Below are positions 17,015 through 26,239 of a stretch of 64,000 bases of DNA, piece after piece. Within the stretch, counting starts at the first letter, position 1. The number at the start of each line of letters is the position of its first letter. The notes beneath the pieces were generated by a model. That model was not told the origin of the DNA. It was given only the letters and a program-made list of their open reading frames with translations, and did no database searches. Origin of the DNA: Vreelandella neptunia (GTDB taxonomy: Bacteria > Pseudomonadota > Gammaproteobacteria > Pseudomonadales > Halomonadaceae); the NCBI RefSeq assembly GCF_022489065.1, contig NZ_JAKVTW010000014.1, positions 1-64,000 on the forward strand, read 5' to 3'. A program made the translations under genes and the position numbers.

Positions 17015-18544
17015 ATGCAAAGAACTAAGCGTATTCTCAATAGCGCAATCGCGGGTGTGGCACTGAGCGTAGCCCTTTCCGCCTCTGCGCAAGCTGGTAC
17101 GTTAACGATTGCCTCGCCGCAAGACCCGGGTACCTGGGACCCTATCGATACTTTTCTGGTTAACTGGGCGTCGGTAGCCACCAATATTTTCGATGGTTTG
17201 ACGTACAGGGGACCTGATTTAGAGTTGGTACCTGGTTTAGCGACCGAGTGGGAAGAACTGGATGACGGCACCCGTATCCGTTTTACCCTGCGTGAGGGCG
17301 TTACTTTTCATAACGATGAAGCCTTTAATGCTGAGGCGGTAAAATTTACCTTTGATCGTCTGCTAGGTGATGAAGGCGCCCAAGGGCCACAGCGTTCCAA
17401 CTATACGGCTATCGAAAGTGTAGAAGTGATTGATGATTACACGGTCGACTTTCACCTTAATGAACCTGACCCGGTACTGCTGACTAAACTAGCCGGTTAT
17501 GGCGCGATGATTGTGCCCCCTGAGTACTTGGCTGAACATGGCGATGATCACTTCAATACCCATCCGGTAGGCACTGGGCCCTTCAAGGTGGTTGAGTACA
17601 ATCCTCGCGAGGACGTACAGCTCGAAGCTTTTGCAGAGCATTGGGGCGGTGCGCCTAAGCTGGACGGTGTGACGTATCGATTCATTTCTGAGCCATCCAC
17701 CGCCGTGGCCGAGCTGCAGTCTGGGCGCGTCGATATCGTCATCCCGCCCACCATTCCCATCGGTATGATCGATACAATCAATAACCACGACGAGGCCAGT
17801 ATTGTCAGCGTACCTTCGCCGACAGTTGAAGCTATTCGCTTTAACACCCAATCGGGAATCACCGCTGACGAACGTGTACGGAAAGCCATGATCATGGCCG
17901 TGGATCGTCAGGCTATTATCGATTCTATTCTGGCCGGTGAAGGCGAGATGATTGCCAGTTTCCAGGGCGCCCAATCGTTTGGTAACGATCCGGAGATGGA
18001 GCCGCTGCCGTTTGACCCGCAGCAGGCTCGCCAGTTGCTGGACGAAGCAGGGGTAGAACCCGGTGCCACCGTACAAATTGATGTGCGCGGCAACGATGCC
18101 ACCTTTGGTGAAGTCGCCCAGGTGGTGGCTTCCTATCTTCAGGGAGTGGGAATCACCGCATCAATCCAGCCTTATGAAACAAACGTGTTGCTTAACGACA
18201 TTATTCCGGCAGGCCGGACCGGTGAAATGTTCCAGCAGAAGTGGGGCGGTTGGACATTTGATTTCGATAATACCGCTTACTTGATGTACCACACCGGTGA
18301 ACGCTGGAATCCTTATGATAGCGACGCAGAGCTAGACGAAATGCTTGAAGCCCAGCGCAGTATTACCGATCAGGATGAGCGTGAAGAATTGCTACAGGCA
18401 ATCGCGCGCTATACCCAGGATCGCGCCTTGGAAATGCCGCTTTATAGCATCAATGCGCTCTACGGCGTCCGTGACCGGGTGCAGAGCTTTGAACCTGCCC
18501 CGGATAATCGTATGCGTTTGACCGACGTCGATGTTGCTGACTAA
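17015..18544 (+). CDS. gsiB: Peptide/glutathione ABC transporter substrate-binding protein (family 5)
   Basis: A 509-residue family-5 solute-binding protein with a Sec signal peptide (RILNSAIAGVALSV to AQA/GT). Landmarks are DPGTWDPIDTFL, NIFDGLTYRGPDLELVPGLA, DDGTRIRFTLREGVTFHNDE, HPVGTGPFKVVEY and the C-terminal EMPLYSINALYGVR. It would bind peptides or a glutathione-like ligand and hand it to the two permeases downstream. CAGGAG precedes the ATG. It follows the ATPase gene by 36 bases, and the gap of 97 bases to the permease gene is the largest in the operon. Confidence 0.87.
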   Translation: MQRTKRILNSAIAGVALSVALSASAQAGTLTIASPQDPGTWDPIDTFLVNWASVATNIFDGLTYRGPDLELVPGLATEWEELDDGTRIRFTLREGVTFHNDEAFNAEAVKFTFDRLLGDEGAQGPQRSNYTAIESVEVIDDYTVDFHLNEPDPVLLTKLAGYGAMIVPPEYLAEHGDDHFNTHPVGTGPFKVVEYNPREDVQLEAFAEHWGGAPKLDGVTYRFISEPSTAVAELQSGRVDIVIPPTIPIGMIDTINNHDEASIVSVPSPTVEAIRFNTQSGITADERVRKAMIMAVDRQAIIDSILAGEGEMIASFQGAQSFGNDPEMEPLPFDPQQARQLLDEAGVEPGATVQIDVRGNDATFGEVAQVVASYLQGVGITASIQPYETNVLLNDIIPAGRTGEMFQQKWGGWTFDFDNTAYLMYHTGERWNPYDSDAELDEMLEAQRSITDQDEREELLQAIARYTQDRALEMPLYSINALYGVRDRVQSFEPAPDNRMRLTDVDVAD

Positions 18545-18641
18545 TCGTGACTACCTCCGGCCGTTCGAGAGAGCGGTCGGTAAACATTACGACAGGCGCT
18601 TAATATTACGGCGATACGGACGCTAGTGCGAAGAGGTCATA

Positions 18642-19565
18642 GTGGCAAAATTTCTTCTATACCGAATACTGCAGGCCATCTTTGTGGTCATCGTCGTAAC
18701 GCTGATCGTCTCTTTTGCGATCAGGTTAACCGGCGACCCAGCAGTGATGCTGGCTCAGGGTGCGGGCAGTATTACCGAGGCGGATCTGGCAAGGATTCGT
18801 GAAGCTTTAGGCTTGAATCAATCTTTCCTGGCCCAGTACATCGGATTCTTGCGCGGCTTGGTGGTAGGTGATTTTGGTCGTAGCTTTATGGGAGGCACGC
18901 CAGTGAGCGACCTGATTGGCCGCGCACTGCCAGCCACCCTAGCGCTGGCATTCGCTTCGCTGTTTGTGTCTATCGTGGTGTCGATCCCATTGGGCATTAA
19001 AGCGGCGGTGTCGCGGGGAAGATGGCCCGATCAGATGATTAGGATTTTCTCCCTGATAGGCCTCTCTTTTCCCAATTTCTGGCTAGCGATCATGCTGGTG
19101 CTACTGCTTTCTATCACCTTCAACCTGCTGCCGCCCAGTGGCATGGAGGGTTTCTCCAGCTTCATCATGCCCGCTGCGACGATGGGAATCATTCTGACCG
19201 CTACGAACGTGCGGCTGGTGCGAACTACCATGCTGGATACCTTGCGCTCCCAGTACATTATGGTGGCGCGGGCAAAAGGTCTTTCCAACAATGTAGTGCT
19301 TTACAAGCACGCGCTGCGTAACTGCTCTATCCCGCTGATCACTTATTTCGGTTTGCAGTTCGGTGGGTTGCTGGGCGGTATTGTCGTTGTCGAGCGAGTG
19401 TTTAACTGGCCGGGGCTTGGCACCTTGGCCTTTGAAGCCGTGTCGGCGCGTGACTATCCGGTCTTGCAGGGCGTCATTACCGTGCTCTCGCTAATGATCA
19501 TCTCCATCAACCTTCTCGTTGATATCGCTTATGGCTTGGTCGACCCCAGGGTGCGTAAGGAATAA
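18642..19565 (+). CDS. gsiC: Peptide/glutathione ABC transporter permease 1 (DppB/GsiC type)
   Basis: A 307-residue permease starting at GTG 18642 with MAKFLLYRILQ, typical of the DppB family, and a first membrane span near residues 9-30. An ALGLNQSFLAQYIGFLRGLVVGDFG-type periplasmic loop follows (residues 57-81). The EAA loop is VARAKGLSNNVVLYKHALRN, and the C-terminal span ends in YGLVDPRVRKE. It pairs with the next gene to form the channel; the two genes are two bases apart. Confidence 0.88.
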   Translation: MAKFLLYRILQAIFVVIVVTLIVSFAIRLTGDPAVMLAQGAGSITEADLARIREALGLNQSFLAQYIGFLRGLVVGDFGRSFMGGTPVSDLIGRALPATLALAFASLFVSIVVSIPLGIKAAVSRGRWPDQMIRIFSLIGLSFPNFWLAIMLVLLLSITFNLLPPSGMEGFSSFIMPAATMGIILTATNVRLVRTTMLDTLRSQYIMVARAKGLSNNVVLYKHALRNCSIPLITYFGLQFGGLLGGIVVVERVFNWPGLGTLAFEAVSARDYPVLQGVITVLSLMIISINLLVDIAYGLVDPRVRKE

Positions 19566-19567
19566 CC

Positions 19568-20422
19568 ATGACGGCAGCTATCAAAACCGACAAATTGAAA
19601 CGCTTTAAGAACCTGGAGTTTATCCTCGGTGTGTTGCTCGTCGGCGGTATTGGCTTGGCGGTAATTTTTTCCGGTTGGCTCTTCCCCGGCGGTGGGTCAG
19701 AGCTAAATCTCGCCTTTCGGTTAACGCCGCCGCTGGTGGAGCCTGGCTTTCCCCTAGGCACTGATCCACTAGGTAGGGATGTGCTGGCGAGGGTGATTAT
19801 TGGTGGTGAAATCTCGCTGAAAGTAGGCGTCTACTCAGCCCTTGGTGCGGTGGTCATTGGCATCATAATGGGCTTGGTATCCGGCTACTACGGCGGTTTT
19901 CTGGATATGATTGTGATGCGCTTTGCCGATGTGCAACTGGCGCTGCCCTTTATCCTGCTGGCGATTACGTTTATCGCGGTGATTGGGGGCGGGCTGACCA
20001 ATATGATCATCCTGTTGATTATCTCCCAATGGGTGCAATACGCCCGCTTGGTCAGAGGCTCGGTGCTTTCACTACGCGATCGTGAATTTATTCTGGCTGC
20101 CAAAGCAATTGGGGTAAAAGATATCCGCATTCTGTTTCAGCATCTGCTGCCGAATTTGATCGGCCCGGTGATCGTGCTGATGACGCTCAATGTGGCCAAC
20201 AATATTCTGTTGGAAAGCAGCCTGACCTTTCTAGGACTCGGCGTCGATCCAGTGATTCCCAGTTGGGGCGGCATGCTGGCAGAAGGGCGCACTTACCTGC
20301 AAACGGCGTGGTGGGTGAGTGTTTTTCCTGGTGTGGCCATTCTTTTGACCGTATTGGGGCTGAACTTGCTGGGCGATTGGCTCCGCGATGCCCTGGATCC
20401 CACTGGACGTACTTCCTTATGA
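19568..20422 (+). CDS. gsiD: Peptide/glutathione ABC transporter permease 2 (DppC/GsiD type)
   Basis: A 284-residue permease of the DppC family. After a first span (about residues 17-38) come the diagnostic PLGTDPLGRDVLARVIIGG and SLKVGVYSA. The EAA loop is ILAAKAIGVKDIRILFQHLLPN, then SLTFLGLGVDPVIPSWGGML and the C-terminal NLLGDWLRDALDP. It completes the transporter with the preceding permease. Its TGA overlaps the ATG of the M14 gene (ATGA), so the peptidase is translationally coupled to the transporter. Confidence 0.88.
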   Translation: MTAAIKTDKLKRFKNLEFILGVLLVGGIGLAVIFSGWLFPGGGSELNLAFRLTPPLVEPGFPLGTDPLGRDVLARVIIGGEISLKVGVYSALGAVVIGIIMGLVSGYYGGFLDMIVMRFADVQLALPFILLAITFIAVIGGGLTNMIILLIISQWVQYARLVRGSVLSLRDREFILAAKAIGVKDIRILFQHLLPNLIGPVIVLMTLNVANNILLESSLTFLGLGVDPVIPSWGGMLAEGRTYLQTAWWVSVFPGVAILLTVLGLNLLGDWLRDALDPTGRTSL

Positions 20423-22194
20423 GCATGACGGATAGCCCGCAAATCGACACCTTGCTTGAACGCTCTTTTCCCCGCACTACACGTACTTTGCTTGATGAGT
20501 ACGCAACGCCTGCCTATGAAGGCTACGCGTTGGAGGCATGGGTGTTTGACGATCAAAGCGAGCGTCATGCAATAGAAACTGCCTTCAAGGCAGTCGGTGT
20601 TAGCGCGCGCCTGCGCAGTGCCTATAAGCCTTTGGTGCATTTCTTTTTAGAGGATTTCAGTTGGGAATCACTGCAATCCCTGCTGATTGAGTACCCGGTG
20701 CTGGCGAATGCTCCGCGCCGCTTTCTGCTTGAAGCTTACCCGTTGGCAGCGCTACTTCCTCAAGGTGTATCGCTATGCTGGGAGGGTGTTGAATCCACAG
20801 CTATTTCTACACCTCTTCATTATCGGGTGAATGTGAAGCGTAGCACTGGGGAGCTGGAAACGTATGTGGTTGAAGCGCCTAATCGCCAACATCTAGACCA
20901 TGTAGATGAGCCTCAGTGCTCGCCCTGTGGCTGGCTGCGGCTGTCCTCTCCCCAGGGTGAGGTGAGTGAATCAATCGTTGAGACCGACTATGAGGCGCTG
21001 TTTCAAACGGCGGTGGCGACCCTCTCATCAACTCCGTGGCAGTCAGTGTCACCCAACTTTGAAGAGCTTAATTTCAGTGTCTACCTGCCCAGTCGCGATC
21101 GACGCTTGATATGGGACGATGAACATATCAGCCTTGCTGAAGCACTTCATGAAGATCTCTATTTTTCTACCCTAGAGTATTTTCAGCGCCACGCGGGCTT
21201 AGCGCTGGGAGATCGTTCAATTCAGCCGGGGCAGATTGTGCCGGAGATATTAACGCAGGGCGATGCGCCCTATCTGAAGGTAAGCCTGCGGCCTTTAGAT
21301 GCTTCCCAGCCCCAGCGCACCGAGGTTGAATTGAACGATGCCCAGCAGGCGATTGATGTCGCTCAAATTGAGCAGGTATTGGCCGCCCTGGGTGGCCAGA
21401 CGTTACTCAGCACCACTCGGGCAGGGAGGGTAGTTGAGGCGCGCTATCAGGCAGGCAGTGATCGCGCTGTGATCATCAGCGCGGGCCAGCATGCCAACGA
21501 AACATCTGGCGTTGTGGGAGCACTACGTGCAGCTCAAACGCTTAGTCGTGAGCCAGAAGCCCACTTTGTTATCTCCCCGCTAGAGAATCCCGATGGTTAC
21601 GCGCTGCAGAGTCGTCTGGTGGCTAACCAGCCACGCCATATGCATCACGCAGCGCGTTACACTGCGTTTGGTAATGACCTTCAGAGTCAGCCCTTAGGCC
21701 AACCGTTTGAACACGCCATTCGTGAACAGGCTTTCGCGATTAGTAGCGCTAAGCTGCATGTTAATTTACACGGCTACCCCGCCCATGAGTGGACGCGCCC
21801 GCTGAATGGCTACGTCCCACGCGGCTTTGAAATGTGGACGATTCCAAAAGGCTTCTTTTTGATTCTACGCTATCAGCCCGGTTGGGAAACCGCTGCGGAG
21901 CAGTTGGTTGAAGCCGTTACCCAACAGCTTTCTCAAGTGCCTGGACTGGTCGAATTCAATGCCACGCAAATTGCCCTGTTTGAAACCCATGCTGGCGCGT
22001 TAACATTTCCTGTTTTACATGGCTTTCCCTACCTGATATCAGAAGATGCTGACCAATTAACGCCGCTGATGCTGATCACCGAATACCCTGACGAGACGCT
22101 GATTGGGGAGCCCTTTGTACAAGCGCATGCCGCACAGATGGCCACGGTGATAGCGGCCTATAACGCCTTTCAAACGCTCTCATTGGGCAGTTAA
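20419..22194 (+). CDS. M14 zinc carboxypeptidase-family protein coupled to the peptide transporter
   Basis: A 591-residue protein with no signal peptide, so likely cytoplasmic. The C-terminal half (from about residue 330) is an M14-type zinc peptidase: HANETSG (about 357-363, the HxxE zinc pair), SPLENPDGYALQ (about 386-397), VNLHGYPAHEW (third zinc His, about residue 450) and LFETHAG near 520, where a catalytic Glu would lie. The first 330 residues match nothing I recognise. ATG 20419 overlaps the permease stop, which fixes the start. In this place it may trim imported peptides or amides; in E. coli the gsi operon begins with a different peptidase gene, iaaA. Confidence 0.75.
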   Translation: MSMTDSPQIDTLLERSFPRTTRTLLDEYATPAYEGYALEAWVFDDQSERHAIETAFKAVGVSARLRSAYKPLVHFFLEDFSWESLQSLLIEYPVLANAPRRFLLEAYPLAALLPQGVSLCWEGVESTAISTPLHYRVNVKRSTGELETYVVEAPNRQHLDHVDEPQCSPCGWLRLSSPQGEVSESIVETDYEALFQTAVATLSSTPWQSVSPNFEELNFSVYLPSRDRRLIWDDEHISLAEALHEDLYFSTLEYFQRHAGLALGDRSIQPGQIVPEILTQGDAPYLKVSLRPLDASQPQRTEVELNDAQQAIDVAQIEQVLAALGGQTLLSTTRAGRVVEARYQAGSDRAVIISAGQHANETSGVVGALRAAQTLSREPEAHFVISPLENPDGYALQSRLVANQPRHMHHAARYTAFGNDLQSQPLGQPFEHAIREQAFAISSAKLHVNLHGYPAHEWTRPLNGYVPRGFEMWTIPKGFFLILRYQPGWETAAEQLVEAVTQQLSQVPGLVEFNATQIALFETHAGALTFPVLHGFPYLISEDADQLTPLMLITEYPDETLIGEPFVQAHAAQMATVIAAYNAFQTLSLGS

Positions 22195-22235
22195 TCTCAA
22201 TGACGAGGCTATTGAAGCACTGTTACAATGGATAA

Positions 22236-23927
22236 ATGAACAGTGCTTTCAATACGCCGACCGCCTCGCTTGATGACCCTTTCTATTACCTAACGAACTT
22301 TCGCTTCGTTTTGGCCTGGGTGAGTGAGCGCCATGCTGATCTGCTCGCCGCAGACGAGCTCGCTTTTCTTGATCGGTTTGAAAGCTTACCCCAGGCGTCT
22401 CAAGCGCTGCTGGTGCGTATGGTGATGCGCAAGGGCGAGCTGTTTCGTCTTAGCAAGCTGGCTTATAGCGAGATAGGTGACAGTGCCAGCGCCTTGCAGC
22501 CGTTGATAACGCTTGGTTGGGTCGATAATGATCCTGCGCTTAGCATTGAGGAGCTGTTTCACCAACTCCGCCTCACCGAGCTGCGCCAGCTGTTGGCAGA
22601 TGACATTCGCGCCACCGGGCTAAGCCTATCTAGCGCTAAAACCGTGCTCTACGACACGCTGGCAAACCGACTTACTCAAACCGCCCCGCTGCAGGCCTGG
22701 TGGCCCGACGCACCTGACCGGGTGGTGCGGCTCACGGTAATGCATATTTGCGACCGCTTACGGTTAATGTTCTTTGGCAATCTGCGCCAGGATTGGGCCG
22801 AGTTCGTGTTGACCGAGCTTGGCCTGCAGCGTTTTGAAGTTGTCCCTTTTACGCCGCAATCCCGCGCTTTTCAGTCGCGCCATGAAGTGGATACCTACTT
22901 AGTACTCCATCACCTGCGCCAACGTCTCGATGCAGGAGAACTGCCCGCCGACCTACACATTGAAGTACCGCCAGCGTCAGATAACCGCTGGCTGGCCACC
23001 CGCCGGGCACGACTACTGCTGCAGCTGGGCCGAGAGGCGGAGCGCAGCGGTGATTCGGCGCTCGCGCTGAAACTGTATGGTGATTCAGGCAGTAGCGAGG
23101 CGCGAATCCGGCACTGGCGAGTGCTTGAGCGGCTGGGCGAACACCAAACGGCTTTTGAGCTGGCGACCCATGCGCTTAATAGCAGCCCCAATGAAACCGA
23201 GCATCAGGCGCTAGCGCGGTTGCTGCCCCGCTTGCGGCGTCGGCTTAAACTGCCTGTTGCGCCGAGTGAACCCGAGCCCGCTCACGAGCGTTGGGATTTA
23301 GTACTGCCCGGGCCACAAAGCGTGGAGCGCTCCGTGGCTCAAGCACTCAGCGAGCCCCAGGCGCCGGTCTGCTATGTAGAAAACACCCTAATAACCGGGC
23401 TATTCGGCCTGCTCTGCTGGGAAGCTATATTCGAGCCGCTCCCCGGCGCTTTCTTTCACCCTTTCCATAATGGCCCTGCAGATTTATACCGCGACGATTT
23501 TGTGGCGCGGCGGCAAGATGCCTTTGATGCATGTCTGGCGCGCCTGGATGACGGCAGCTACCGCCAGCTGATTCAGGCGAGTTGGCGGAAAAAAACCGGC
23601 CTTGCCTCACCTTTTGTCCACTGGCCGATTGTCGATGAAGCGTTGGTTGACTTGGCGTTAGCATGTATTCCCGCCGAGGACTTAAGGCGCTGCTTTGAGC
23701 GGCTGCTGGGTGATTTAAAAGCCAACCGGGCCGGGTTGCCGGATTTGATTCAGTTCATGCCTGGGGCGCCTGCAGGCGAGCCGCGCTACCGGATGATTGA
23801 AGTCAAAGGCCCCGGTGACCGGCTGCAAGATAACCAACGCCGCTGGCTGTCGTTCTTCCATCGTCATGAAATGCATGTTGCGGTCTGCTATGTGCGCTGG
23901 GCAGACAGCGATGAGCGTGAGGCATGA
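22236..23927 (+). CDS. FAN1-type VRR-NUC domain nuclease
   Basis: A 563-residue protein. The N-terminus (YYLTNFRFVLAWVSERHADLL, residues 17-37) and RLSKLAYSEIGD are typical of bacterial FAN1 homologues. A TPR-like helical middle region follows. The C-terminal VRR-NUC domain carries the catalytic GLPDLIQF (about 500-507) and MIEVKGPGDRLQDNQRRW (about 520-537), with the PD...EVK triad intact. FAN1 enzymes cut branched or crosslinked DNA in interstrand crosslink repair. Its last bases overlap the helicase start (ATGA), so nuclease and helicase are made together. Confidence 0.88.
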   Translation: MNSAFNTPTASLDDPFYYLTNFRFVLAWVSERHADLLAADELAFLDRFESLPQASQALLVRMVMRKGELFRLSKLAYSEIGDSASALQPLITLGWVDNDPALSIEELFHQLRLTELRQLLADDIRATGLSLSSAKTVLYDTLANRLTQTAPLQAWWPDAPDRVVRLTVMHICDRLRLMFFGNLRQDWAEFVLTELGLQRFEVVPFTPQSRAFQSRHEVDTYLVLHHLRQRLDAGELPADLHIEVPPASDNRWLATRRARLLLQLGREAERSGDSALALKLYGDSGSSEARIRHWRVLERLGEHQTAFELATHALNSSPNETEHQALARLLPRLRRRLKLPVAPSEPEPAHERWDLVLPGPQSVERSVAQALSEPQAPVCYVENTLITGLFGLLCWEAIFEPLPGAFFHPFHNGPADLYRDDFVARRQDAFDACLARLDDGSYRQLIQASWRKKTGLASPFVHWPIVDEALVDLALACIPAEDLRRCFERLLGDLKANRAGLPDLIQFMPGAPAGEPRYRMIEVKGPGDRLQDNQRRWLSFFHRHEMHVAVCYVRWADSDEREA

Positions 23928-26218
23928 GCGGGGTGTATCGGGTAGCGGTGCGAGCACTATGTGATTTCACCGCCCGTGAAGGTGATCTTGATCACCGCTT
24001 CACCCCCGCCCCCAGTGCTCGCGAAGGCATTGAGGGGCATACGCTGGTGGCCAGTCGGCGCGGGGCAGATTATCTCGCTGAAATGCCGCTGTCGGGAGTC
24101 TTTGAAAGCTTGACCGTTACCGGCCGCGCCGATGGCTTTGACCCCACGCGGAACCGGCTGGAAGAAGTGAAAACCCACCGCGGCAGTTTGGAGCGCATGG
24201 CGGATAACCAACGTGCCCTTCATTGGGCCCAGGTGAAAGTGTACGGCGCGCTGCTATGTGCAGAATGTCACCTGGAGCAGGTCACCTTAACCCTGGTTTA
24301 TCTGGATATCACCAGCGGTAAAGAGACGTTGCTCAGCCAAGACGCCAGCGCCGCCGAACTGCAGGCATTCTTTGCTACCCAGTGCCAACGCTTTCTCGCC
24401 TGGGCGGAGCAGGAAGCCAACCATCGCCAGAGGCGTGACAGTTCACTGCAAACCTTACGCTTTCCTCATGCCACGTTTCGCCCCGGCCAGCGTGAACTTG
24501 CCGAAGACGTCTACAAGGCAACCAGCACCGGACGCTGCCTGCTCGCTCAAGCGCCCACGGGGATTGGTAAAACGATAGCGACGCTTTTCCCTATGCTCTC
24601 GGCGATGCCGCGCCAGCAGCTTGATCGCATCGCTTTTCTGACTATGAAAACCCCCGGACGACGCTTGGCGCTGGACGCGTTAGCGACGCTAAGGGCCGGG
24701 CGTGACGACGAAAGAAAACCCCTGCGGGTGCTGGAGCTGGTGGCGCGGGAGAAAGCCTGCGAGTATCCCGACCGCGCTTGTCACGGCGAGTCGTGTCCGT
24801 TGGCGGCGGGCTTTTACGACCGTCTTCCTGCCGCACGCCAAGCGGCCGTAGAACAGGCGTGGTTGGATCGCGACGCGCTGCGGGAAGTGGCGCTGGCCCA
24901 CGACGTATGCCCGTACTATTTAGGCCAGGAACTGGCGCGCTGGGCGGACGTAATCGTCGGCGACGTTAACCACTGGTTCGATAGCCACGCGCTGCTGCAC
25001 GGCTTGGCTCAGGCTAATGACTGGCGAACGGGCGTGCTGGTCGATGAAGCGCATAACCTGGTGGAGCGCGCGCGAGGCATGTACAGCGCTGAGCTCGATC
25101 AGCAGCGTTTCAGCCGTTTGCGCCGCGCTGCACCCAAAGTGCTCTCGCGGCCTTTGGGTCGTTTAGCACGCCAGTGGCAGGCCGTGATGAAAGAGGCTGC
25201 GTTGGAAGAGGAGGGGGAGCCGGGAAAACCGGCCTATCGTCTGCTAGCGATGCTGCCCGACAAACTGGTAACCGCTGCCCAGCAGTTGGGAGCGGCGATT
25301 ACCGATCATCTGGGTGAGCACCCTGAAGACGCCAGTTTAGAGCTACAAGAAGTGCTATTTGAAGCACTGGCGTTCTGCCGCCTGGCGGAGCATTTTGGCG
25401 AGCATTCGCTATGTGATCTCACTCGCTTTGGCCGCGGACGGGCGGTACTCGGATTACGTAACCTGATACCCGCCGATTTTCTGGCGCCAAGGTTTAAAGC
25501 GGCCCACGCCAGCGTGCTGTTTTCCGCAACGCTGACACCCGCTCACTACTATCGGGATCTATTGGGCTTGCCGGCAAACACCGTATGGCGTGAAGTAGCA
25601 TCGCCTTTTACCGCACCTCAGCTTGAAGTCCATATCCGCCGGGATATTTCGACGCGATTTCGTGATCGCACCGCATCCATCGAGCCTATCGTAGAGGTGT
25701 TAGCGCAGCAGTATCAGGGCAGGCCAGGGCACTATTTGGCGTTCTTCAGTAGCTTTGCCTACCTCGAAGCGGTGCTGGCGCGCTTTCGCCAGGCGCACCC
25801 CGCCGTACCTGCTTTCAGTCAAACGCGGGGCATGCCCGAAGCTGAGCGCGATGCGTTTCTAACCCGTTTTGAGCCAGGCGGTAAAGGGATTGGCTTTGCG
25901 GTGTTGGGCGGCGCCTTCGCTGAAGGCGTCGACCTGCCCGGCGATCGGCTGATCGGGGCCTTTATCGCCACCCTGGGGTTGCCCCCGTTTAACGACTTCA
26001 ACGAAGCGCTTAAAACACGGCTAACCGCACGCTTTGGACAGGGCGACGACTACACCTACCGCATTCCCGGTATGATCAAAGTGGTGCAGGCCGCAGGCCG
26101 GGTGATTCGCGGTCTTGAAGATGAGGGCGTTGTGGTATTAATGGATGATCGTTTTGCCCAGGCCAGCGTACGAGCGCTACTGCCAAGCTGGTGGTCGCTG
26201 GAAAATCCCAACCCATAA
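23924..26218 (+). CDS. XPD/DinG-like Fe-S DNA helicase with N-terminal nuclease-like region
   Basis: A 764-residue superfamily 2 helicase. Motifs in order: Q-like FRPGQRELAE (about 185-194), Walker A APTGIGKT (about 210-217), four cysteines in CEYPDRACHGESC and DVCPYY (candidate 4Fe-4S cluster), Walker B LVDEAHNL, then FSATLTP, GGAFAEGVDLPGDRL and QAAGRVIRG. Residues 65-85 (TGRADGFD to LEEVKTHRG) resemble a PD-(D/E)XK nuclease core with D70, E81 and K83. It overlaps the FAN1-type gene by 4 bases, so the pair probably acts together on damaged or branched DNA. Confidence 0.87.
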   Translation: MSGVYRVAVRALCDFTAREGDLDHRFTPAPSAREGIEGHTLVASRRGADYLAEMPLSGVFESLTVTGRADGFDPTRNRLEEVKTHRGSLERMADNQRALHWAQVKVYGALLCAECHLEQVTLTLVYLDITSGKETLLSQDASAAELQAFFATQCQRFLAWAEQEANHRQRRDSSLQTLRFPHATFRPGQRELAEDVYKATSTGRCLLAQAPTGIGKTIATLFPMLSAMPRQQLDRIAFLTMKTPGRRLALDALATLRAGRDDERKPLRVLELVAREKACEYPDRACHGESCPLAAGFYDRLPAARQAAVEQAWLDRDALREVALAHDVCPYYLGQELARWADVIVGDVNHWFDSHALLHGLAQANDWRTGVLVDEAHNLVERARGMYSAELDQQRFSRLRRAAPKVLSRPLGRLARQWQAVMKEAALEEEGEPGKPAYRLLAMLPDKLVTAAQQLGAAITDHLGEHPEDASLELQEVLFEALAFCRLAEHFGEHSLCDLTRFGRGRAVLGLRNLIPADFLAPRFKAAHASVLFSATLTPAHYYRDLLGLPANTVWREVASPFTAPQLEVHIRRDISTRFRDRTASIEPIVEVLAQQYQGRPGHYLAFFSSFAYLEAVLARFRQAHPAVPAFSQTRGMPEAERDAFLTRFEPGGKGIGFAVLGGAFAEGVDLPGDRLIGAFIATLGLPPFNDFNEALKTRLTARFGQGDDYTYRIPGMIKVVQAAGRVIRGLEDEGVVVLMDDRFAQASVRALLPSWWSLENPNP

Positions 26219-26239
26219 TTTAGGACCCTAACGCGAGCC

